Below, piece by piece: positions 34,220 through 42,797 of a stretch of DNA of 64,000 nucleotides. Location: the NCBI RefSeq assembly GCF_009856605.1, contig NZ_CP047242.1, forward strand, positions 3,168,001 through 3,232,000, read 5' to 3'. The translations under genes and the position numbers were made by a program. Within the stretch, counting starts at the first letter, position 1; every line of letters starts with the position of its first letter. The notes beneath the pieces are model-generated. The model saw only the letters and a list, made by a program, of their open reading frames with translations. It searched no databases and was not told the origin of the DNA. The DNA is from Trichormus variabilis 0441. Lineage in GTDB: Bacteria > Cyanobacteriota > Cyanobacteriia > Cyanobacteriales > Nostocaceae.

Positions 34220-34645
34220 TCTTGTCTAATTGCTTCTTGCAAACTAAGCTATTTTTTCAGTCACTTCTATTATTTTCCCAAACCAAAGATAGATGATATC
34301 TTGATGCGCCTGCATCCACCGATAGAAATAATAAATCTATTTTTTTTGGGCCTAGATAGAGATAAAAATCTGGCTATAGATATATCGCTATTTTACAAGA
34401 AAATATAGAATACTGTGACAACTTATTGTTTTTGACAGTAGGAAAATTCATCTTTGCGGGAGTAAGATTTTAAGTTTAATTTCATCTTGTGACAAAGTAT
34501 TGTCAACATTTTAAAAGTAAGGTAGGAAATATTAATAGATGAAGAATTTGAATCAGCAATATATATACGAAGTCTGATTACTCAGATCCCCGACTTCTTG
34601 AAGAAGTCGGGGATCTTGTTTAGAATTTTTATGAGGGATGTTTGT
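34220..34645. other. divergent promoter region with palindrome
   Basis: About 425 bases between the divergent regulator and PAS-PAS kinase genes. It contains an AT-rich stretch and the palindrome at 34584-34616. Apart from presumed promoters I see nothing else. Confidence 0.5.
34584..34616. repeat. 33-base palindrome upstream of the PAS-PAS kinase
   Basis: AGATCCCCGACTTCTT, one base, then the exact reverse complement. It would form a strong hairpin in the leader of the kinase mRNA or act as a terminator. A TTG inside it (34598) is in frame with the kinase but is unlikely to be used. Confidence 0.6.
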
Positions 34646-36172
34646 ATGATAACTACAAGCAATCAAACAAGTCCAGAGAGCGATCGCCACCCTGAAAATA
34701 TAGCAAAAATGGCTCCCGTTGGCATATTTCACGCAGACATATCCGGTAATTGTCTTTATGTCAACGAGCGTTGGTGTGAAATGTCTGGTCTTTCTAAAAA
34801 ACAGTCATTGGGTCGAGGTTGGCAAGTAGCTATTTATCCAGATGATTTGCAACTTATAGAAGTGCAAGCCCAGTTTATTTTGTCAAGACAGAAGTCATAT
34901 AAAACTGAGTTGCGCTTGCAAGATCCTCAAGGCAAAATTACTTGGGTACTGTCAGAAGCAATAGCAGAAATTAATGAAGATGGGCGGATAGTCGGCTATA
35001 TCGGCACAGTAGTCGATATTAGTGAACGTCACCAGATAGAAGAAGCATTGCGCGAAAGTGAAGAACGATTCGCAATTATGGCGAATAGCGCACCTGTGAT
35101 GATTTGGATGTCAGGACTAGACAAACTCTGCAATTTTTTTAATCAAGGCTGGCTAGACTTCACAGGACGCACAATGGCAGAAGAATTAGGTAATGGTTGG
35201 GTAGAAGGGGTGCATCCAGAAGACCGAGAACGCTGCATTCACACATATACTACAGCCTTTGAGCATCGAGAAGTTTTCATGATGGAGTATCGCCTAAAAC
35301 GTTTTGATGGACAATATCGCTGGATTTTCGATACAGGTACACCCAGATTTAATTCAGATGGTAGTTTCGCTGGTTACATAGGTTCCTGTGTTGATATTAA
35401 CCCACGTAAGCAAGTCGAAATTACACTCCAACAACGAACCAAACAACTGACACGCTTAAACACTATCCTGGCGAAAACTACCACGTTGTTGCAACAACGT
35501 AATCAAGAGTTAGACCAGTTTGCTTATGTTGCATCCCATGATTTAAAAGCACCTTTACGGGCGATCGCTAGTTTATCAGAATGGTTAGAAGAAGACCTCG
35601 CTGACCAACTTCCTGAAGAAAATCAACATCAAATGCAGTTGTTGCGGGGTCGGGTGCGGCGCATGGAAGCCTTAATTAATGGTCTACTGGAATATTCGCG
35701 TATTGGCCGCGTCCACACAGAATTAACACAGGTCAATGTGGACTCATTACTCAGAGAAGTAATCGACTCGTTGCAACCACCAGCAAGTTTTCAGATTCAA
35801 ATCCAGCCAAAAATGCCTACTTTAGTGACAAAGAGAGTTCCCTTACAACAGGTGTTCGCTAACTTAATCGAAAATGCCATTGAACACCACACAGGGGTCG
35901 ATGGTAGGGTGAAAATTTCGGTGCGAGATTTGGGGAAATACTACGAATTTAGTGTGGAAGATGATGGCCCTGGCATACCTGTAGAATATCACGATAAGGT
36001 CTTTGTAATTTTCCAAACTCTCGAACCGCGCGATCGCAAAGAAAATACGGGAATTGGGTTGGCGATCGTCAAAAAAATTGTCGAGACGGAAGGGGGTTCC
36101 ATTAATTTGAAGCCTGTCTCTGGGCCTGGAAGTACATTTCGTTTTACTTGGCCTAAACGTTCTCTTGAGTAA
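34646..36172 (+). CDS. PAS-PAS sensor histidine kinase (phytochrome-type HisKA)
   Basis: From ATG 34646 the product is 508 aa; GAGG at 34634-34637 supports this start (34631 is also possible). Two PAS domains (about 15-140 and 145-270) precede a HisKA domain with SHDLKAPL (H298) and an HATPase with ENAIEHH, DDGPGIP and TGIGLAIV. No membrane helix, so it senses a cytoplasmic signal. The HisKA type is that of cyanobacterial phytochromes and their relatives, which work with Rcp1-like receivers. An Rcp1-like gene follows 237 bases downstream and is the likely partner. Confidence 0.9.
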   Translation: MITTSNQTSPESDRHPENIAKMAPVGIFHADISGNCLYVNERWCEMSGLSKKQSLGRGWQVAIYPDDLQLIEVQAQFILSRQKSYKTELRLQDPQGKITWVLSEAIAEINEDGRIVGYIGTVVDISERHQIEEALRESEERFAIMANSAPVMIWMSGLDKLCNFFNQGWLDFTGRTMAEELGNGWVEGVHPEDRERCIHTYTTAFEHREVFMMEYRLKRFDGQYRWIFDTGTPRFNSDGSFAGYIGSCVDINPRKQVEITLQQRTKQLTRLNTILAKTTTLLQQRNQELDQFAYVASHDLKAPLRAIASLSEWLEEDLADQLPEENQHQMQLLRGRVRRMEALINGLLEYSRIGRVHTELTQVNVDSLLREVIDSLQPPASFQIQIQPKMPTLVTKRVPLQQVFANLIENAIEHHTGVDGRVKISVRDLGKYYEFSVEDDGPGIPVEYHDKVFVIFQTLEPRDRKENTGIGLAIVKKIVETEGGSINLKPVSGPGSTFRFTWPKRSLE

Positions 36173-36409
36173 AATAGCTCAAGCTTATGGTACACAATGA
36201 TTTTCTCCAACTCTCACTAATGGGTGAGGACGTGCGTTCAGTCGCTCTTTTACAATTGGGTTGAAGGTTCACTCAAGTATTTTATTTGACTTAGTAAAAG
36301 CTTAGTCTGCAAAAGCACTCAGCATTTGTATAGTACTAATTACTAATTCATGAATAACTATTCACGAATTAGCTAGCCTCCTATAAAAAGCATAGTTTAA
36401 ATACAAAAA

Positions 36410-36841
36410 ATGCAGGAAAGAGTGATTAACATACTATTAGTGGAGGACGATGAAGTTGATGTTATGAATGTCAAACGAGCATTCCAGAAAGTTAATATTA
36501 CTAATCCTATTTACTTAGCAGATAATGGCTTAGAGGCTCTAAAGATTTTGCGCGGGAACCACACTCAAACGCCAAATTTTCCTCATGAGCGTCGCCTAAT
36601 TTTGCTAGACTTAAATATGCCTAAAATGGGTGGTATTGAATTCTTGCAAGAATTAAGATCCGATCCCCAACTACGACTGACTCCCGTAGTTGTGATGACG
36701 ACATCAAACCAGGATAAAGACCGTGTAGAAGCTTACAACTTAAACGTTGCTGGTTATATCCTCAAGCCCGTCACATTCTCTAGTTTTGTAGAAATAATAG
36801 CAGCACTCAATAAATATTGGGTATTCTGTGAAATGCCTTAG
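36410..36841 (+). CDS. single-domain response regulator, Rcp1-like
   Basis: The 143-aa protein is only a receiver: acidic pocket VEDDEVD, phospho-acceptor D67 in LLDLNMP, and the ILKPV lysine (about 118). The loop before the phospho-acceptor (GNHTQTPNFPHERR) is long, as in Rcp1-type partners of phytochromes and PAS kinases. Without an output domain it would relay phosphate or bind a partner. It lies between the PAS-PAS kinase and two REC-kinases, so the four genes probably form one phosphorelay. Confidence 0.9.
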   Translation: MQERVINILLVEDDEVDVMNVKRAFQKVNITNPIYLADNGLEALKILRGNHTQTPNFPHERRLILLDLNMPKMGGIEFLQELRSDPQLRLTPVVVMTTSNQDKDRVEAYNLNVAGYILKPVTFSSFVEIIAALNKYWVFCEMP

Positions 36842-37092
36842 TCTGTCTAACAACAGATTTTGTGAACAGAGACTATCGTATTTTCTAATCACATGAATTA
36901 TGCCCTATTAGATTGATATAAGCAAAACGAGAAACACTAATTTTTATCTTTGATACTGAAAATCAGACTTGCTCAATTCAAATATAAAAATTAATAAAGA
37001 CTATATTCAAGAGGCTCAAAGTTTTTAGTTGAAAAATTTGAAACCAGAAATGTTTGAAATCAACCTGTATTTGGCAGCAAATATAAAAACCG

Positions 37093-38424
37093 ATGGAAGA
37101 GACGCTAAAGATTTTGGTTGTAGACGATGATGAAGTAGACCGCATGACAGTTCGCCGTGCTTTGGTTAAAGCTGGGGTACGTATGGAAATGTCAGAGGTA
37201 AGTGACGGAAACACGGCGCTCTCTATCTTAAGAAATACATCTTTTGATTGTGCCTTCATCGACTATCGTTTACCCGACCAAGACGGTTTAAACTTAATCG
37301 AAACAATTCGTAGCTTAAATATCAAAATTCCTTTAGTAGTTTTGACTTCTCAAGGTGATGAACAAATTGCCGTGGAGTTAATGAAAGCTGGTGCAACAGA
37401 TTACTTATCTAAATTTAGAGTTTCATCGGAAACTTTAGCTCAAGTTTTACGTAATGCAATGCGGCTTTATCGTGCAGAAATGCAGACTGCTATTGCCTAC
37501 CAACAACTGAGAGAAAGTCATGAGCAACTGGTGCGAAAAAATCAAGAATTAGAACGACAACGGCAACAAATCCAAATTCAAAACTTAAAACTATTAGAAG
37601 CATCGCGGCTGAAATCTCAATTTCTCGCTACCATGTCCCATGAATTGAGAACACCAATGAACGCGATTATTGGTTTTTCTCAGATATTGTTACGCCCTAA
37701 ATTCGGCAATCTCACAGGTCAGCAAGCCGATATGGTAGAACGGATTCTGAATAATGGCAAACATTTATTGATGCTATTAAATGAAGTTTTAGACTTCTCC
37801 AAATTAGAAGAGGGAAGATTAGAACTGAAGCCAGAATTATTTGATTTAACTAAAGTAATTAACGCTGCCGTTGCGGAAATGCGCTCTCTAGCTGAGGCAA
37901 AAAAGCTGTCTTTGCTAGTGCAGATTGACTTACAAAATCCTTTGCTAGTAAATGATCCAGTAAGAATTAAACAAATTCTAATAAATTTATTATCTAATGC
38001 CATTAAGTTCACAGACTCTGGTAGTATTTGGATCGATGTAAAAGACTTACCAGGAAGTTGGGTGGAAATTAGAGTAAAAGATACAGGTATTGGCATAGCA
38101 TCTAAAGATTTTAAATATATTTTTGAGGCTTTTCGACAAGTTGATCAAAGCATTACTCGCAAGTATGCAGGTACAGGTTTGGGGTTGGCAATTATCGACT
38201 CGTTAGTGCAAATGATGAGTGGTAAAATTATCTTAGAAAGTCAATTGGGAGTAGGTTCAATTTTTACAATTACATTGCCAAGACAATTGCCATTGTCAAA
38301 CTTATCTCTATCTTCATCATCTGTGCAAGATGCGAAAGAAATGATGCAGCCAGATCACAAAGTACACCACCCTACGGCTAAATCCAACCCAGCCCCCAGG
38401 AAATATCATAATCTCAAGTTATAA
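37093..38424 (+). CDS. receiver-histidine kinase (REC-HisKA-HATPase)
   Basis: The 443-aa protein starts with a receiver (D57 in FIDYRLP), has a coiled-coil linker (about 130-180), a HisKA with ATMSHELRTPMN and an HATPase with NAIKFTDSG, DTGIGIA and GTGLGLA. Having the receiver first makes it a response-controlled kinase: an upstream phosphate would tune its activity. The C-terminal ~40 residues are Ser/Pro/His-rich. The next REC-kinase starts 29 bases downstream. Confidence 0.92.
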   Translation: MEETLKILVVDDDEVDRMTVRRALVKAGVRMEMSEVSDGNTALSILRNTSFDCAFIDYRLPDQDGLNLIETIRSLNIKIPLVVLTSQGDEQIAVELMKAGATDYLSKFRVSSETLAQVLRNAMRLYRAEMQTAIAYQQLRESHEQLVRKNQELERQRQQIQIQNLKLLEASRLKSQFLATMSHELRTPMNAIIGFSQILLRPKFGNLTGQQADMVERILNNGKHLLMLLNEVLDFSKLEEGRLELKPELFDLTKVINAAVAEMRSLAEAKKLSLLVQIDLQNPLLVNDPVRIKQILINLLSNAIKFTDSGSIWIDVKDLPGSWVEIRVKDTGIGIASKDFKYIFEAFRQVDQSITRKYAGTGLGLAIIDSLVQMMSGKIILESQLGVGSIFTITLPRQLPLSNLSLSSSSVQDAKEMMQPDHKVHHPTAKSNPAPRKYHNLKL

Positions 38425-38453
38425 ATTTATATATAAAAAACAAGCTTATTATC

Positions 38454-39563
38454 ATGTCTGTTGTGGAAAATAATCAAATTGATCGAATTTTGGCTGTTGA
38501 CGACACTAAAGATAACCTGATTTTAGTGCAAACAATTTTAGAAAGTGAAGGCTATGAAATTGATTTAGCCAGTGATGGCATTTCAGCTTTGCAAAAAGTA
38601 GAACAGTCGCCACCGGATTTAATCTTATTAGATGTAATGATGCCGGGGATGGATGGTTATGAAGTGACACGACGCATCCGCAATAACCCAGCCTTAAGTT
38701 ATGTACCAATATTATTGATTACAGCTTTTCACGAATCGAGTGTTGTGGAAGGTTTGGACGTAGGCGCGGATGATTTCATTCGCAAACCATTTGATACAGA
38801 TGAACTATTGGCTAGAGTGCGATCGCTCCTACGTCTCAAGCACAGTCTGGACGAACAAAAAAAAATGGCACGCCAAAGGGAAGACTTTGTGTCACGCCTA
38901 ACCCACGATTTACGCACACCGCTAGTAGCAGCAGATCGGATGTTGGACTTGTTTCAACAAGAAGCCTTTTGCAAAATTTCACCAGAAATGAAACAGGCGA
39001 TCGCTGTCATGATTCGCAGCAACCAAAATTTGATGCAAATGGTTAATACCTTACTAGAAGTTTATCGCTTTGAAGCCGGTAAGAAAACATTAAATTATGA
39101 AAGCTGCAACTTAAAAGAAATCGCTCAAGAAGTGGTTAGCGAACTCACAACTCTAACTAATGAAAAAGGTATCGCCTTAAAAATAGATAGCACTCAGATA
39201 GATAACTTAGGCGAAAAAGCAGGTGTAGTTATGGGTGATACCCTCGAACTACGGCGCGTGTTGTACAACTTAGTAGCAAATGCCATCAAGTTTACAGACA
39301 CTGGCGGCATTGAAATTCGCTTTTTTGAACCAAATAATCATTGGTTAACGATCGAAATTGAAGATACTGGTTATGGTATTGCTCCCGAAGACCAAGCGAC
39401 CATTTTTGAGCGATTTCGTCAGGGAAGAAATAAACGCTCAGGTAGCGGTTTAGGTTTGCATTTATCCAGTCGTATCGTTGAAGCGCACGAAGGTATGATT
39501 AGTTTGGTTTCTGAAGTAGGTAAAGGTAGTAAATTCACAGTCAAACTACCTAAAAATATTTGA
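38454..39563 (+). CDS. receiver-histidine kinase (REC-HisKA-HATPase)
   Basis: The 369-aa protein has a receiver (D60 in LLDVMMP, K in IRKPFD), a HisKA with RLTHDLRTPL, and an HATPase with ANAIKFTDTG, DTGYGIA and GSGLGLHL. The LTHDLRTPL form of the phospho-site is typical of cyanobacterial chromosomal kinases. It lies 29 bases after the previous REC-kinase, on the same strand, so they are co-transcribed. Ends 13 codons after GKGSKFTVKLP. Confidence 0.92.
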   Translation: MSVVENNQIDRILAVDDTKDNLILVQTILESEGYEIDLASDGISALQKVEQSPPDLILLDVMMPGMDGYEVTRRIRNNPALSYVPILLITAFHESSVVEGLDVGADDFIRKPFDTDELLARVRSLLRLKHSLDEQKKMARQREDFVSRLTHDLRTPLVAADRMLDLFQQEAFCKISPEMKQAIAVMIRSNQNLMQMVNTLLEVYRFEAGKKTLNYESCNLKEIAQEVVSELTTLTNEKGIALKIDSTQIDNLGEKAGVVMGDTLELRRVLYNLVANAIKFTDTGGIEIRFFEPNNHWLTIEIEDTGYGIAPEDQATIFERFRQGRNKRSGSGLGLHLSSRIVEAHEGMISLVSEVGKGSKFTVKLPKNI

Positions 39564-39710
39564 AGAGGAATTTTTCTGACTTCTGAAATTAAGCTTTGAT
39601 CATTTGAAAAAAAGAATGAGATAAATACCTTAGTAGAAGGGTAATTCCATACCCTTCCACTATCCTCCACTATCTGCCAAGATTATGGAATTTGTCGTTC
39701 ATTAAAAGGT

Positions 39711-39884
39711 TTAGTCACGACGACAATCATAGCAATAGCGACAGGAATATCTATTTCTTCTATCTCCTCTATCTCGATCTCTTTGGAATTCTTCATCTCT
39801 ACGGTCTTGACCCCCAGCAAGAAGTTGCTGTTCTTCTGCGGATAAGTCTATGAGTAAATCCGATGCAAAAAGTTGATTCGACAT
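39711..39884 (-). CDS. double-glycine leader peptide (CTB-bacteriocin-like precursor)
   Basis: From ATG 39884 a 57-aa peptide: MSNQLFASDLLIDLSAEEQQ then LLAGG, a classic double-glycine leader cut after GG by C39-peptidase transporters. It looks like the leaders of cyanobacterial CTB-type bacteriocins. The core is unusual: strongly charged (QDRRDEEFQRDRDRGDRRNR) ending in YSCRYCYDCRRD with three cysteines. GTGAGG nine bases before the ATG is a good ribosome-binding site; the in-frame GTG at 39899 overlaps it. No maturation or C39-transporter gene is nearby, so the processing machinery must be elsewhere. The oligopeptide-binding gene lies 153 bases upstream on the same strand. Confidence 0.72.
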   Translation of the reverse strand: MSNQLFASDLLIDLSAEEQQLLAGGQDRRDEEFQRDRDRGDRRNRYSCRYCYDCRRD

Positions 39885-40036
39885 GATTGTTAGCCTCACT
39901 TACGTCAATAGGTGTTATTCACCTATACTTTTATATAAGTAAGATTTTCAAGATATTAAATTATACTCAAGCTATAAATTAAAAAAATTAATTTATAGCT
40001 GGAGATCGATGTAATAAGTAATGAGTAATAATCAAA

Positions 40037-41803
40037 TTACCTATTACCAAGAGACTGGACTTGTTGCCAATCTTTAATATTCCATGTATCAGTATCCCAA
40101 GGGGTCAAATCTACACCGACCAGTCTATTGCTCACGCCATTGACATCAGCACGGGCAATCAAGGGAATTAAAGCAATATCTTTGAATAGCAGATCATTCA
40201 TCTGAATAAATAGCAGCCGACGTTTTTCAGGATTTAATTCTGTGTTGGACTGTTGCCAGAGCTTATCATATTCAGGATTACAGTAACGTGAATGATTGGA
40301 TTTTGACCAGTTATTCTTTTTCTGGGGAATTTCGCTACAAGTAAAGCCTTTCATATAAGCACCAGGATCTACATTCGTACTACCCGTACTAAACATTTGT
40401 AAATCAGCTTGAAACCTTCCCAAGGTGTCTGGGTTCGATGGGTCTCCAGAAAAGAAGATACTACCATCAATACTTTTTAGTTCCACCCCAACACCAATAG
40501 AGGTTAATCCTTGTTTAATAATTTCCTGAGTTTTCTGTCTCACTGGATTTACAGATGTCTGAAGCAAAACATTCATCTCTACACCATTTTTGTCTCGAAT
40601 ACCATTACCATTTGTATCTTTCCATCCAGCTTCATCTAATAAATCAGTAGCTTTCTTGGGGCTAAATTCATATTTAGTATTAGGTGAGTTATAAATCTCT
40701 GGTGCTAATAGGATATTGGCGGCAGGACGACCACTAGAACCATATAATTGTTGATTTATTGTGTCCCGATCAATTGCATAGTTAAATGCTTGACGCACTT
40801 TGATGTCTTGAAAAAATGGATGAGGAAATTCAGTGCTAGAACGTTCGCCGTCTTTTGTTTGTTTATTAGGGTCGGTATGATTGATGGTAATCCGTTCTAA
40901 AAAAGAACCAAAACTAATTTTTAATTTCCCTTTGCCTGCTGCTTCTAGTTGCTTGAGAATCGGGGCTTCTACTTGCAGGTTCCAAGCGTAGTCTACATCT
41001 CCAGTTTGTAGTACTGCTCTCGCGGCTGATGTCGCATCACCACCTCCCTTGAGTTCTACTCGCTTAAAGAAAGGTTTATTGGCTTCACGGAACACAGAAT
41101 TAGCTTCATAGATAATGGTGTCACCGGGTTTAAATTCTCCGACTTTATAAGGGCCTGTACCTATAGGAATCAAATTACCTGGCGCTTCCCTAGCGTTACT
41201 ACCGTTAAATTTCTCAAAAATGTGACGGGGAATAATCATTCCATTTAAGCCCACAAAAGGTAGTGACCAAGCTGGGTTAGGACTCTGGAAATTAATTTTG
41301 ACAGTGTAATCGTCGATGGCTTCGACGCTTTGCACAGCTTCGTAATTAGCGGAAGTGGTAGCACCGACAGCCGGATTGGAAAGAAATTTGTAAGTAAATA
41401 CCACATCCGCAGCTGTAAAAGGTTGACCATCAGACCATTTGACTCCTTGCTTGAGTTTCCAGGTAACTGATTTACCATCTTTGGCTATACCACCATTTTT
41501 TAGAGTAGGTTCCTCTGCGGCTAAAAACAGAACCAATTTACCGTCTTTATCGTGGCTGGCGAGGGGTTCATAGACGATACGACTAGCTTCAAAGTCTTTA
41601 GTTCCCTGCGCTAGGTGAGGATTGAGAATAGTTGGTGCTTGCCAATAAAGTAGACGTAAGGTTTCGCCTGTACTAGTGTTTGTTACGGGTGTGGAGTTTG
41701 TAGGAGTTTCCGCCTGAGGAAAAGAACAACCAGCAAGGAAAAATATATTTAGTAACGACCAAGTAAAAATTTGACCCTGACGAAATTTATTCAAGATACC
41801 CAT
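40037..41803 (-). CDS. oligopeptide/dipeptide ABC-transporter binding lipoprotein
   Basis: The 588-aa protein is a family 5 extracellular solute-binding protein (DppA/OppA/NikA type). It starts with a lipoprotein signal (NIFFLAGC, lipobox Cys26) and has the domain motifs YEPLASHDKDG, GVKWSDGQPFTAADVVFTYK and RQAFNYAIDR. It would bind peptides in the periplasm for an ABC importer; no permease or ATPase genes are adjacent, so it must share one. Length is usual. It precedes the double-glycine peptide gene. Confidence 0.92.
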   Translation of the reverse strand: MGILNKFRQGQIFTWSLLNIFFLAGCSFPQAETPTNSTPVTNTSTGETLRLLYWQAPTILNPHLAQGTKDFEASRIVYEPLASHDKDGKLVLFLAAEEPTLKNGGIAKDGKSVTWKLKQGVKWSDGQPFTAADVVFTYKFLSNPAVGATTSANYEAVQSVEAIDDYTVKINFQSPNPAWSLPFVGLNGMIIPRHIFEKFNGSNAREAPGNLIPIGTGPYKVGEFKPGDTIIYEANSVFREANKPFFKRVELKGGGDATSAARAVLQTGDVDYAWNLQVEAPILKQLEAAGKGKLKISFGSFLERITINHTDPNKQTKDGERSSTEFPHPFFQDIKVRQAFNYAIDRDTINQQLYGSSGRPAANILLAPEIYNSPNTKYEFSPKKATDLLDEAGWKDTNGNGIRDKNGVEMNVLLQTSVNPVRQKTQEIIKQGLTSIGVGVELKSIDGSIFFSGDPSNPDTLGRFQADLQMFSTGSTNVDPGAYMKGFTCSEIPQKKNNWSKSNHSRYCNPEYDKLWQQSNTELNPEKRRLLFIQMNDLLFKDIALIPLIARADVNGVSNRLVGVDLTPWDTDTWNIKDWQQVQSLGNR

Positions 41804-42285
41804 ATTGGATTTTCTCTAGCAATATTATTTATTGGCTTGATTGATTACAGATGTAGTAAGCGTAAATCATCAAACTTTGAATGTAATAAATAGTACTACT
41901 ATTTCTGAATGTTGTTTTAAAATACTCAGAAATAGCATTATTTTATTTTGCATTTTGTTGGCGTAGCCTACTCTTCTCCTTCTCCTGTCGGAGACGCTAA
42001 CGCGTAGCTTGCTTCCCTATAGGGGTACGAGAACGCTACGCGAACCCGTAGGGTATTTTGAATTTTGAATTGATTCATTTTGTCGGTTTTGGCATTTTGG
42101 CAACTGATGTAAACTTGACTGTGATAACTTGATGAGAATTGCAAGGATGGAAATGATTAACAATCCAAGTACAGCATAAATAAACGTTCTTGTTGTTTAC
42201 ATCATTGATATTCCTTTCAATCTATTAAATTTTATTTTTCCTATTTTCCAGAGTCCAAGGTGTATTGCCACTTTCAAGCTACTTC

Positions 42286-42311
42286 GACGGGGTAAAACCC
42301 GTCTTTTTTTT
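42286..42311 (+). terminator. orphan intrinsic terminator 1
   Basis: GACGGG-GTAAAA-CCCGTC followed by eight T. A clean Rho-independent terminator on the plus strand, but the nearest plus-strand gene ends at 39563, so it may end a non-coding RNA. Confidence 0.7.
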
Positions 42312-42480
42312 GGCAATCAATCAAAAAAACGGATTAAATTACCTTAAATGTAATTATTAATACTGATTTCGTCTAAAATAAGGCTTTTTAACGTTTAGCT
42401 ACATCCTATAGGAAGATGCGATCGCCTCAAAATAACAGGTACATTATTTCGGGATGTTGTTATGCACTGGATTTTATAGA

Positions 42481-42512
42481 AAGGTTTGGTGGTGAGCCAA
42501 ACCTTTTTTTTT
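42481..42512 (+). terminator. orphan intrinsic terminator 2
   Basis: AAGGTTTGG-TGGTGAG-CCAAACCTT with a run of T. A nine-base-pair stem on the plus strand without a plus-strand gene upstream, 170 bases after terminator 1. Confidence 0.7.
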
Positions 42513-42797
42513 GCACTGTGCGTCAGTTGTCAGTGGTCATTTGTTAGTTGCTTTAACTACTAACAAAACATGATCACGAAGAGGAAAAGGAGCAGGGAGC
42601 AGGGAGATGGGGAGAAGGTTTCCTCACAGGTATAGGTTTTTAATAAAGTGATGAGTGATAAGTCTCGCACTAACACAAGAATAATAGTTTCATCAATCCC
42701 TACACCCTTATACCCCTATACCCTAAACCCGTGTTTTGGAGGTGTAGTGTAAAAAACCTACATCTGTCAGGAGAAGGTTTCCCCGTGCCTCTTCCGG

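Larger units (their letters stand above)
41804..42797. other. long non-coding region with two plus-strand terminators
   Basis: No protein gene over nearly 1 kb. It contains dispersed Nostoc repeats (about 41955-42055) and two intrinsic terminators on the plus strand (42286-42311 and 42481-42512), with no plus-strand gene before them. Short non-coding RNAs ending there are a possibility. A C-rich repeat (about 42690-42730) follows. Confidence 0.55.

Noticed and set aside
34598..34645. TTG start of the PAS-PAS kinase within the palindrome
   Set aside because: The TTG lies in the centre of a hairpin; ATG 34646 with GAGG upstream is better.
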